Positions 24,058-32,558 of a stretch of DNA of 64,000 bases are shown here, in pieces (positions within the stretch are counted from its first letter, which is position 1; every line of letters starts with the position of its first letter). The notes below the pieces were generated by a model. That model saw only the letters and a program-made list of their open reading frames with translations, searched no databases and was not told the origin of the DNA. The stretch is from Paenibacillus kyungheensis (GTDB lineage Bacteria > Bacillota > Bacilli > Paenibacillales > Paenibacillaceae). A program made the position numbers and the translations under genes. The stretch covers positions 2,704,001 through 2,768,000 of the forward strand of contig NZ_CP117416.1 in NCBI RefSeq assembly GCF_028606985.1. Reading direction: 5' to 3'.

Positions 24058-26805
24058 TTATACTAATCTTGAGATCGGCTGATATTGGTATACAAAATGA
24101 TAATGACCGGAGCCGATCGTTATGATGATTGTGCTTTGCATTTCTTGTATATTATGAATGCCTTCAATCTCATGTAATAGCTGACCGTTTTCTTGAATAG
24201 ATGACAATATTGCATGATCCAGTACAATATCAGCCGTTGTATTAGCAGGAATGATTACTTCTAACTGTCGCTGATCCGCCTGCTCAATCCAGCTAGATTG
24301 AATTTTACCATAAGCAGCTTCCAATATAGCACTGGCAGAAGTAATCTCTCCTTCGCCATATCGCGGATGAATTTTACTTTTTTTGTAGGCAGGTATACTT
24401 TCGTCCATATCTAGTCCAGCCACATAACGATACAGCCATTCTCCAATAGCTCCATAAGCATAATGATTATACGAGTTCATATCATCCGGCCAGAATGAGC
24501 CATCTGTCTTAATACCGTCCCAGTGCTCCCAGATCGTGGTCGCCCCTTTGGAAAGAGGATATAACCAGGATGGATATTGCTCTTGAAGTAATAATTTAAT
24601 CGCTGTCTCATGATACCCATGATCTGACAAAGCAAAGCATAGATACGGTGTCCCTACAAATCCAGTCGTTAAATGATAATCATTTTTGATCACAAGATTA
24701 TTCAATTCGGTTGCCGTACGCTGTTGATCACGTTCTTCTAACAAATCAAACATTAACGCTAGCGCATGTGCAGTCTGAGTCGGCGCAGCTAGCCTTCCTG
24801 CTGGTGTCACAAATTCATGACGGTATGCCTGAATAATCTGCTCCAGACGCTCACTGTATAATTTCACATCTGCTGCTTGTCCCAATACTACAGCCGTATC
24901 CCGTACAATTCGGGTAGAATATGCAAAATAAGAAGTCGCAACCAAATCGACAGGTGTTGCTCCCATATAACTATTTTCTTTGGCATCCAGAGCTAACCAA
25001 TCTCCAAAATGAAATCCTGTATTCCAGAGATAATGATGACTACCTTGATTGTAAATGTAATCAACCCATGCTTTCATACTGCTATATTGTTTTTGTAATA
25101 GGTTCTGATCTCCATAATGTAAATACATAACCCACGGACAGATTACAGCCGCATCTCCCCATGCCGCTGAAGCAGGGAGTTCAGTATCTCCTTTTTCCTC
25201 GTCCAATACACTTAATACATCAGGTATAACAAAAGGCACACTACCATTTGAACGTTGATCTGCACTCAAGTCACGTAACCACTTTTGGAAAAAAGGAGCG
25301 ATATTATAATTGAACGCGGCTGTACGTATAAATACCTGTGCATCCCCTGTCCAACCCAAGCGTTCATCCCGTTGTGGACAGTCTGTAGGCACATCAAGGA
25401 AATTCCCTCGCTGTCCCCATACAATATTACGCTGTAATTGATTAATCAGCGGATGAGAACATTCAAATGAACCTGCAATCGGCATATCCGAATGCATAAC
25501 CTCTCCTGTGACCATCTCCAATAGTTGCTGATCGGTAAGGTGATCTAATCCTTCAATCTGGATATAACGGAAGCCTTGAAATGAAAAGCGTGGTACATGA
25601 TTAATCTTACGGTCTTGTTGATCATTAGCGATATAATGAACAGCTTGCTTAGCAGTTCGCAAATTACCACGATAAAAGTTCCCTTGTTGATCCAAAATCT
25701 CAGCATGATGTATAACATAGTGCGTGTTAGCAGGTATTATACCTGTTACACGTATGCGTCCGACCATATTTTGTCCCATATCCAATACCGTTTCTCCGGC
25801 AGGCGTATGTATCACTTTTACAGGAGTCAGTATTTCTGTAACACGAACCGCCCAATTTTCTTGAGCGATCAGATGATCATAAGCCAACTCGGCTACTTTT
25901 ACCCCTGACCATAAAGAATCATCGTAGCCAGGTTGATCCCAATCTGGTTGTTCTAAGCGAGCATCATAATGTTCTCCATCGTAAATAGATGCTAACGTTA
26001 TGGGGCTAGGTGCACTATGCCATGATGTATCTGTACCGATAATCTCTTCTTCCCCATTTTCATAATGAACATGAAGTTGTAACAATAATGCTTTGTGTTC
26101 TCCATAATGCTGACGCTTATTTTCCCAACCAAGACGACCGGTATACCATCCATCGGCTAGACTGATACCGATTGCATTATCTCCTGCTTGTAGATACTTT
26201 GTAACATCGTAAGTCTGATATTGGTGACGATGAGTATAGCTAGTCCATCCCGGTGTGAACCATTCATCGCCTACACGAGTCCCATTAATAGACAGCTCAT
26301 ATAATCCTGCTGCCGTCGCATAAATACGCGCAGAACTGATATTTTCAGGTAATGTAAATGATTTACGTAATTGAAAAACAGATTCTAACTGCGGGTTATG
26401 CCATTCTTCTTCAGGAGTGATCCATTGCGCTTGCCATTCTGTATGATCTAGCAGAGCAGTCTCCCACCACTGTATCTCACTCCATGCTGACGTTCTTCCC
26501 TGTTGATCTTGAATCTGTACACGATAATAATAACGCGTGCGAGATTGTAAAGGTGAACCTGCATACTTGACTTGAATCGATTGATCACTAACGACGATTC
26601 CTGAATCCCATAGCAGTTGTGTCCAATCCTCACTATCTAATCCAACTTGTATATAATAGCTATACTGTATTGTGGATCGTTGATTAGATTGAATAATCCA
26701 GCTAAATTGAGGACGAAGATGATCGCTACCTAACCAGTGAGTACGATATTCACATTGCAGTTGTATCACTTCTAATCCATTATTTGAAGCAGACTGATGA
26801 TCCAT
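24058..26805 (-). CDS. Alpha-L-rhamnosidase, GH78, intracellular
   Basis: A 915-residue glycoside hydrolase of family 78 that removes terminal alpha-L-rhamnose from pectic rhamnogalacturonan fragments or plant glycosides. N-terminal beta domains (to about 430) include the WQAQWITPEEEW entry segment. The (alpha/alpha)6 catalytic barrel (about 435-800) has DCPQRDERLGWTGDAQVF, with the conserved acidic residues of the family, then AAWGDAA, GDWLALD, and the late TTIWEHWDGI and SYNHYAYGAIGEWLYR; a C-terminal beta domain follows. No signal peptide, so it acts on imported oligosaccharides. Start: ATG 26805, with AAGGAG 10 bases upstream; a GTG 9 bases earlier is too close to the site. Divergent from an AraC regulator, its probable activator. 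Confidence 0.93.
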   Translation of the reverse strand: MDHQSASNNGLEVIQLQCEYRTHWLGSDHLRPQFSWIIQSNQRSTIQYSYYIQVGLDSEDWTQLLWDSGIVVSDQSIQVKYAGSPLQSRTRYYYRVQIQDQQGRTSAWSEIQWWETALLDHTEWQAQWITPEEEWHNPQLESVFQLRKSFTLPENISSARIYATAAGLYELSINGTRVGDEWFTPGWTSYTHRHQYQTYDVTKYLQAGDNAIGISLADGWYTGRLGWENKRQHYGEHKALLLQLHVHYENGEEEIIGTDTSWHSAPSPITLASIYDGEHYDARLEQPDWDQPGYDDSLWSGVKVAELAYDHLIAQENWAVRVTEILTPVKVIHTPAGETVLDMGQNMVGRIRVTGIIPANTHYVIHHAEILDQQGNFYRGNLRTAKQAVHYIANDQQDRKINHVPRFSFQGFRYIQIEGLDHLTDQQLLEMVTGEVMHSDMPIAGSFECSHPLINQLQRNIVWGQRGNFLDVPTDCPQRDERLGWTGDAQVFIRTAAFNYNIAPFFQKWLRDLSADQRSNGSVPFVIPDVLSVLDEEKGDTELPASAAWGDAAVICPWVMYLHYGDQNLLQKQYSSMKAWVDYIYNQGSHHYLWNTGFHFGDWLALDAKENSYMGATPVDLVATSYFAYSTRIVRDTAVVLGQAADVKLYSERLEQIIQAYRHEFVTPAGRLAAPTQTAHALALMFDLLEERDQQRTATELNNLVIKNDYHLTTGFVGTPYLCFALSDHGYHETAIKLLLQEQYPSWLYPLSKGATTIWEHWDGIKTDGSFWPDDMNSYNHYAYGAIGEWLYRYVAGLDMDESIPAYKKSKIHPRYGEGEITSASAILEAAYGKIQSSWIEQADQRQLEVIIPANTTADIVLDHAILSSIQENGQLLHEIEGIHNIQEMQSTIIITIGSGHYHFVYQYQPISRLV

Positions 26806-26893
26806 ACGATACACGCTCCTTCAATCGTTAAGATAGATGCTCATGCTCTCAATAAGCGGCACTTGAGATGCTTTCTTTTTTATCATACGATAG

Positions 26894-26909
26894 TTGTAAG
26901 CGTTTAAAA
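26894..26909. promoter_or_regulatory. Cre-like site between GH78 and AraC genes
   Basis: TTGTAAGCGTTTAAAA matches the catabolite-response consensus WTGNAANCGNWWNCAW with one mismatch. It sits in the 165-base divergent region and fits CcpA control of rhamnoside use. Confidence 0.45.
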
Positions 26910-26970
26910 TGGGCTATTCAGACATATTCAAGTGGTAAATCGGACATTAGAAAGGATGGGAAAATATACG

Positions 26971-27846
26971 ATGACGATCAAACGTAGAATCGATACGCTG
27001 ATAGGTGATTACTTTTTTACGAAAGATATTCCAATCTATATTAATCGGGTAGCCGAATCGTATGAACTTCATGAACATATGCATGATTTTTTGGAATTAA
27101 ATTATGTTAGTGAAGGTACAGGCAGTCATGTGATCAATGGCATCTCTTCTCCTGTCAAAAAAGGAGACCTTTTTCTGTTGCCGATGGGCATATCGCATGT
27201 ATACCGTCCATCACCTGCTAGCGATGCTGATCCATTGATTGTTTATAATTGTATTTTCGATGCCAATTCGTTATTAGAGGTATTGTCTACGTATCCGGGG
27301 AGTGAAGTGATAAAGCCTTTATTAACTGATCAGCAGTATCGTTATAGTTATGATCGATTTCAAGAATTTCATCGTTTATTTCAACAGGTATACGAAGAGT
27401 ATCATCGGGAACGGGCAGGCTGGATAACGGCTGTGTATACGTATGTTATTCAAATTTTACTGTTGTTACATCGATCAGATACTGAAAGCGAAGTCTTACT
27501 ACCACCATCTTCTTCTACATGGGAGGATGTTCTACACGAACTTCATACTCATTATCATCAGTCGATATCAGTAGCAGAAATTGCCGCCAAAATGAAGATT
27601 AGTGTTCGTCAGCTTCATCGGTTATTTGTAAAACATACCGGTTCATCCATGTCTCATTATGTACAGATGTTACGAATTCAAGCAGCGTGTGATCTATTAC
27701 GTACGACAGATCAGCAAATAAGTGCTATCTGCGAGCAAGTCGGCTATCATGATGTATCTTATTTTCATCATTTATTCAAAAGAAAAACCGGCTCTGCTCC
27801 GAAAGCATATCGCCGGTTTATTCGTTCTATAGATCATACACAATAA
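26971..27846 (+). CDS. AraC family transcriptional regulator (cupin sensor)
   Basis: A 291-residue regulator. The N-terminal cupin-like sensor (about 20-150) shows HEHMHDFLELNYVSEGTGSHVING and GDLFLLPMGISHVYRP. The C-terminal AraC double helix-turn-helix (about 190-285) shows SVAEIAAKMKISVRQLHRLFVKHTGSSMSHYVQ and ISAICEQVGYHDVSYFHHLFKRKTGSAPKAYRR. Start: ATG 26971, preceded by AGGATGGG; a GTG at 26932 and an ATG at 26956 are weaker. Divergent from GH78, so it most likely activates it in response to rhamnose or a rhamnoside (inference). The gene ends exactly one base before the convergent luciferase-like gene. Confidence 0.88.
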   Translation: MTIKRRIDTLIGDYFFTKDIPIYINRVAESYELHEHMHDFLELNYVSEGTGSHVINGISSPVKKGDLFLLPMGISHVYRPSPASDADPLIVYNCIFDANSLLEVLSTYPGSEVIKPLLTDQQYRYSYDRFQEFHRLFQQVYEEYHRERAGWITAVYTYVIQILLLLHRSDTESEVLLPPSSSTWEDVLHELHTHYHQSISVAEIAAKMKISVRQLHRLFVKHTGSSMSHYVQMLRIQAACDLLRTTDQQISAICEQVGYHDVSYFHHLFKRKTGSAPKAYRRFIRSIDHTQ

Positions 27847-28905
27847 TTAACTATTTACAGTGTTACGAATCTCTGCCACTTCACTAATAATTTCATAAGA
27901 GCGTAGTCTAGCTTGATGATCATATAACATTCCTGTCACAATCAATTCATCGGCTCCTGTATCTGCAATAAACTGTGTTAGTTGTTGTTTTACTTTTTCA
28001 GGGCCACCTTTGATTGTCGATCGTAGTTGTTTTTCTACAGCATCTTGTTCATAAGGTGTCCATTTGCTAGACATATCTGTAGGTGGTTGAACTTGACCTG
28101 TTTTGCCACGAATAATATTAAGGAATTGCTGTTGCATAGTCGTACCTAACCATTCTGCTTCTTCATCCGTATCAGCAGCGATCGCGTTCACACCGACCAT
28201 AGCATATGGTTCTTGCAAAATAGCTGAAGGTTGGAAATGATGACGATAGACGGCTAATGCACGCTGTGTATAATCAGGTGAAAAATGACCTGCAAATGCA
28301 AACGGTAGTCCTTTTTGACCTGCTAATTGTGCACTAAAGTCACTAGAACCTAATAACCAGATCGGAATATTCAAGCCTTCACCCGGTACAGCACGAATCG
28401 GTGCATGATAAGAAGTCGCTGACGCATCGAAAAAGGAAGTTAATTCTTCCAGCAATTCTGGAAAGTCTTCTCCGCTATCCAATTGTCTACGCAAAGCAAG
28501 CGTTGTACGACGATCACTACCCGGTGCACGTCCAAGACCTAGATCAATCCGTCCTGGATACATAGATTCAAGTGTACCAAATTGCTCTGCAATCACAAGC
28601 GGAGCATGGTTAGGAAGCATAATTCCACCTGAACCAACACGAATCGTTGAAGTTCCAGCCGCTAAATAACCGATCACTACCGAAGTTGCAGAACTCGCAA
28701 TCCCTGGCATATTATGATGCTCTGCTACCCAGTAACGATTGTATCCCCATTTTTCAGCATGTTGTACCATATCAAGGCTATTTTTAAAAGCATCTGATGC
28801 TGTTGCTCCTGCTGTTATCGGTGCAAGATCAAGTATAGATATGGGTATATTTCCTAATTTATTTGTAGAATGTGATGAATCTGATTGTTGGTGTTGTTCA
28901 GACAT
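27847..28905 (-). CDS. LLM class flavin-dependent oxidoreductase (luciferase-like)
   Basis: A 352-residue TIM-barrel flavoprotein of the bacterial-luciferase-like family. Conserved features: [12 protein letters not shown] near 22, [16 protein letters not shown] (about 57-73), [40 protein letters not shown] (about 92-130) and the late [10 protein letters not shown] segment. The one-domain LLM oxidoreductases of this kind (YvbT and relatives) use FMN and NADH; their substrates are largely unknown, though some act as azo or alkane monooxygenases. AAGGAGG precedes ATG 28905. It converges with the AraC gene with no space between stops, leaving no room for a terminator there. Confidence 0.87.
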   Translation of the reverse strand: MSEQHQQSDSSHSTNKLGNIPISILDLAPITAGATASDAFKNSLDMVQHAEKWGYNRYWVAEHHNMPGIASSATSVVIGYLAAGTSTIRVGSGGIMLPNHAPLVIAEQFGTLESMYPGRIDLGLGRAPGSDRRTTLALRRQLDSGEDFPELLEELTSFFDASATSYHAPIRAVPGEGLNIPIWLLGSSDFSAQLAGQKGLPFAFAGHFSPDYTQRALAVYRHHFQPSAILQEPYAMVGVNAIAADTDEEAEWLGTTMQQQFLNIIRGKTGQVQPPTDMSSKWTPYEQDAVEKQLRSTIKGGPEKVKQQLTQFIADTGADELIVTGMLYDHQARLRSYEIISEVAEIRNTVNS

Positions 28906-29024
28906 AATGAATACCTCCTTCTTGTTAATTATGGATGGTGTTATGGATTCACTATCTCTATAGTATACACCTAATTGTTATTAATTATAAGTTATTTATT
29001 AAAAATAACTAAATATAATTCAAT

Positions 29025-30692
29025 TTATTCTATATTTCGTAATACATCTTCTCCGCAGATCACCTGATTACGACCTGCTTTTTTCGCTTCATACAGATGG
29101 TGGTCTGCTAAAGCCAATAATTCTGCACTGGATTGAGCTTGATCTGTAATCGTAGAAATACCGATACTCGCTGTCACCGGTAAGTTGCCTGTAATGGGAC
29201 TCCAATCTGCTGAACGAATCGCTTCACACAACATATTGGCATATACTCGGCCTTGCTTGAGATCTGTTTCTGGAAATACAGCTACAAATTCTTCCCCGCC
29301 TATACGTGCTACAGCAGCAGTCGAAGGAATCGTAAGCGATAAGATTTTCGCGACATGAACCAGCACAATATCCCCTACTTCATGGGATAATGTATCATTG
29401 ATTAATTTGAAAAAATCCAGATCGATCATAGCGACAGTCAGAGGTTGCTCCAGTAGAATACAACGCTCTAACAATTTGTTCATGTGCACATCCATAAAGC
29501 GGCGATTGTGCAGACCTGTCAAAGGATCACGTAGTGCCATTTCTTTAAAATACTCGCTATCGCGTTTGGCTTCTTCTGCATCGTATACAATTTGTAAAAT
29601 GCGTGCCCGGGTCTCGCGCTGAGTAGAACGTAATGTTTCATTTTCTTTAAAAAACAAGCGGTGTTCTTCATAAGCTTCTTGATACCGATTGGAAGCGGCA
29701 TACCATTCTGAACGTTCAAGTCTGACTTTGACACTCAGACGTGCCAGTCCATGTTCTTCCGAGATATGTGCAGCTTCTCGTAGTGTTTTTTCAGACTCTT
29801 CTAATTTGCCTTGTAGACGTTGCGCTTTGGCTAGCGTTAACAAACATTCTGGTAAAGTAGCCAGTTCCCCTAACTTACGCGTTCCTACAGGTTCATGAAG
29901 CATCGGTTGCAATGTTTTCTCCGCTTCTTCTGGACGACCGGCTTGAATCTCAATCACAGCAATCGTATCTAATTGTTGCGCTTCTAAAGGCACTTTATAT
30001 TTAACACTTAATTCGCGCATTTGAGCAATTAATTCTAACGTTTCAGGAATATTCTCACGTTCATACTGGGTATAGGCCATATTATTTAAAACAAACATCG
30101 AAATTTGAAAATCATTTGTAGCGGTTGCTATCTCTAACACTTCTTGAAAACGATGTACCGAATCTTCATATGCCCCCACCTCATCCAGTGTTAACGCAAG
30201 CGTCATCAGATGATCTGCACGAATCGGCAGTGAAGTATCCTCTGGCAAGTATTTAAAAGCAATCACAGCATTTTCTAACGCACTTTCATTATCTCCAATA
30301 CGTCTATAAAAAGCAGCCAGTAATCGATGACTGCGAGCTAACAAATAATGATGGTTATGATCCAAAGCCCATTTATTGATTTTACGAATTTTGCGTCCGC
30401 CTTCAGCAATTTTACCTTGTCTGCCCATAATATCGGCATGGATAAGCTGAGTACGAATAATTAGGTCTTCTACATCAAGAGACTTCGCAATTTCTAGACT
30501 TTTACGAACTTCATATACAGAAAGATTGATATTGCGGTAAGGCATCATTTCAAGCGTATCTAACATGTTGGCAAAAGAAGCAGGAGTATGCACAACGGAT
30601 GTATCGCTTAATAAGGATTTGGTATGCAATTCAAGATTGAATGTAGATTTGTCCTGATGGGAAAAATGAGAATGATTATATTTTTCGGACAA
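29025..30692 (-). CDS. TPR-repeat diguanylate cyclase (GGDEF)
   Basis: A 555-residue soluble protein. Residues about 45-370 are tandem tetratricopeptide repeats (e.g. ARSHRLLAAFYRRIGDNESALENAVIAFKYLPE), a protein-interaction scaffold. Residues about 385-545 are a GGDEF domain with RDPLTGLHNRRFMD at its entry and ARIGGEEF as the active site, so it should make cyclic-di-GMP. The RxxD inhibitory site five residues before GGEEF is missing, suggesting no product feedback. Start: TTG 30692, with AGGAGG 7 bases upstream. No membrane helix. With the PAS-GGDEF-EAL protein at 54773-56440 it shows cyclic-di-GMP signalling in this organism. Confidence 0.88.
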   Translation of the reverse strand: MSEKYNHSHFSHQDKSTFNLELHTKSLLSDTSVVHTPASFANMLDTLEMMPYRNINLSVYEVRKSLEIAKSLDVEDLIIRTQLIHADIMGRQGKIAEGGRKIRKINKWALDHNHHYLLARSHRLLAAFYRRIGDNESALENAVIAFKYLPEDTSLPIRADHLMTLALTLDEVGAYEDSVHRFQEVLEIATATNDFQISMFVLNNMAYTQYERENIPETLELIAQMRELSVKYKVPLEAQQLDTIAVIEIQAGRPEEAEKTLQPMLHEPVGTRKLGELATLPECLLTLAKAQRLQGKLEESEKTLREAAHISEEHGLARLSVKVRLERSEWYAASNRYQEAYEEHRLFFKENETLRSTQRETRARILQIVYDAEEAKRDSEYFKEMALRDPLTGLHNRRFMDVHMNKLLERCILLEQPLTVAMIDLDFFKLINDTLSHEVGDIVLVHVAKILSLTIPSTAAVARIGGEEFVAVFPETDLKQGRVYANMLCEAIRSADWSPITGNLPVTASIGISTITDQAQSSAELLALADHHLYEAKKAGRNQVICGEDVLRNIE

Positions 30693-31083
30693 AATAGTTC
30701 CTCCTTATAGCCTGTCATCATAAGATCATCATGCATAGTTTTTTATAAAATGAATCTGTATTGGATAGGTTGAATGTACGTTTTTATAAATATAAATAAA
30801 CCAATGTATACTTATATTACCATTATGTATATCGAGAAATGAACATTATCTTAGTATCAAGAAAGTAAGTATACTTCATTTCTATATCTAGTCTTTATCT
30901 ACCTTAGTCTATTCAATATATAAGAAGCAAGATTGATGTAAGCTATTTGTTAGTATTATCATTAAACTTAGCCTAACTTCACTGTTTGGAAGGTCAACAT
31001 AACATGTCATAAACGTTTTAGAGGTTTTTCATTGTAAAGTTTGGTACACTAGAATTAAAAAAATTCTCAGAAAGTGAGAGCAC
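30693..31083. other. Divergent upstream region of the GGDEF gene and coaA
   Basis: 391 AT-rich bases separating two divergent genes. I see no gene, riboswitch or strong palindrome, and no promoter I would defend. Confidence 0.4.
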
Positions 31084-32013
31084 ATGAAACGATATTCGCC
31101 ATACATCGAATTTGATCGCAAGGAATGGGCTTCCTTAAAAGATCACGATACACCATTATCTTTGACCGAGGTTGAATTAGAAAAGCTACGCGGATTAAAT
31201 GAAAAGGTCTCTCTGCAAGAAGTGGAAGAGGTCTATTTACCGCTGACTCATCTGATTCATCTTTACGTGGGTGCTTCTCAACAGCTCCATCAGTTAACCA
31301 CTTCTTTTTTGCAGAAAAAAGCCCGCAAAACGCCTTATATTATCGGTATTGCTGGTAGTGTAGCTGTTGGAAAAAGCACCACTGCTCGCTTAATCCAGAC
31401 CCTTCTTACTCGCTGGGATACGCATCGCAAAGTCGATCTGGTCACTACGGACGGCTTTCTATATCCAAATGCTGTGTTAGAGAAAAATGGGATTATGAAC
31501 CGTAAAGGATTTCCTGAAAGTTATGATATTAAGCGCTTAATTCAGTTTATTGGAGAAGTGAAATCCGGTAAACCGAAAGTAAAAGCACCCAAATATTCAC
31601 ACTTAACGTATGATATTCTTCCTGATGAGGAAAGCGTTATTGATCATCCTGATATTCTAATTGTAGAAGGTATTAATGTACTACAGGTGAAAAAGGATAG
31701 TCCCTTATTCGTGAGTGACTTCTTCGACTTCTCGATCTTTATTGATGCAGAAGAGAAAAATATTGCTCGTTGGTATGTAGAGCGCTTCCAATTGTTACGC
31801 CAGACTGCTTTTCAGAATCCAGATTCGTATTTCCATTCTCGATTTGCTGATCTGTCTGAAGAAGAAGCAACTGTAGTCGCTCATCATACATGGGAATCGA
31901 TCAATGCCAAAAATCTACATGAAAATATTCTTCCTACCAAAGGACGCGCACAGCTAATTTTGAAAAAGGAAGCCAATCATACGATTCAAAATATTTACTT
32001 ACGTAAATTATAA
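31084..32013 (+). CDS. coaA: Type I pantothenate kinase
   Basis: A 309-residue kinase that phosphorylates pantothenate, the first and controlling step of coenzyme A synthesis. P-loop [14 protein letters not shown] (about 89-102), then [14 protein letters not shown], the conserved RKGFPESYD and [13 protein letters not shown] segments, and [12 protein letters not shown] (Walker B region), all typical of the bacterial CoaA family and its usual length near 310. Feedback by CoA is expected from the family. AAAGTGAGAG precedes ATG 31084. It is followed 36 bases later by a DUF423 membrane protein in the same direction and probably shares its transcript. Confidence 0.94.
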   Translation: MKRYSPYIEFDRKEWASLKDHDTPLSLTEVELEKLRGLNEKVSLQEVEEVYLPLTHLIHLYVGASQQLHQLTTSFLQKKARKTPYIIGIAGSVAVGKSTTARLIQTLLTRWDTHRKVDLVTTDGFLYPNAVLEKNGIMNRKGFPESYDIKRLIQFIGEVKSGKPKVKAPKYSHLTYDILPDEESVIDHPDILIVEGINVLQVKKDSPLFVSDFFDFSIFIDAEEKNIARWYVERFQLLRQTAFQNPDSYFHSRFADLSEEEATVVAHHTWESINAKNLHENILPTKGRAQLILKKEANHTIQNIYLRKL

Positions 32014-32049
32014 ATAAAGATATAGGGATGTCTATTGGAGGTGGATAAA

Positions 32050-32418
32050 ATGCAAACGATACTGATCATCGGTTGTATCATGATGGTTCTGGCTGTAGCT
32101 CTTGGAGCTTTCGGTGCACATGCGCTCAAAAAGAAGCTCAACGCTGATATGATGAAAGTATACGAAACAGGTGTGCAATACCATATTGCACATGGACTGG
32201 GAATGTTGTTGATAGGCACACTTGGACAGAATCTAACCCACTCTACTCTTGCAGTAACCGCAGGTTGGTTGCTTTGTATAGGGATTATTTTATTTTCAGG
32301 CAGCTTGTACGTCCTTAGCTTTACCGGTGTTCGTAAATTAGGAGCGATTACTCCTCTAGGCGGACTTGCCTTTATAGCAGGTTGGATTGTATTGTTAGTC
32401 GCTGTTGTACAAGGCTAA
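32050..32418 (+). CDS. DUF423 family membrane protein (YwdK-like)
   Basis: A 122-residue membrane protein with four hydrophobic helices. The DUF423 signature is clear: LAVALGAFGAHALKKKL near residue 14, then YETGVQYHIAHGLGMLLIG, and GSLYVLSFTGVRKLGAITPLGGLAFIAGW at the end. Function is unknown although the family is widespread (B. subtilis YwdK). Start: ATG 32050, with GGAGGTG 6 bases upstream; the ATG 15 bases earlier lacks a site. A strong terminator follows, closing a coaA-DUF423 unit. Confidence 0.88.
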   Translation: MQTILIIGCIMMVLAVALGAFGAHALKKKLNADMMKVYETGVQYHIAHGLGMLLIGTLGQNLTHSTLAVTAGWLLCIGIILFSGSLYVLSFTGVRKLGAITPLGGLAFIAGWIVLLVAVVQG

Positions 32419-32460
32419 TACAGTAAAGCATATAGATTCATCTGTATTTATCCAATAGAA

Positions 32461-32520
32461 AAAGCCTTGAACGTGTACACTGTTATGCTAGATGCATACC
32501 GTAACGTTCAAGGCTTTTTT
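32461..32520 (+). terminator. Terminator after the DUF423 gene, with inner hairpin
   Basis: A 14-bp stem (32461-32474 with 32504-32517) holding an inner TATGC/GCATA hairpin, followed by a T tract. Confidence 0.85.
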
Positions 32521-32558
32521 GTATTCATTTATTTGTGCGAAAAACAGATCAAATCGTA

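Noticed and set aside
25597-25908. 103-codon plus-strand frame inside GH78
   Set aside because: Antisense shadow of a conserved gene with no independent start signal.
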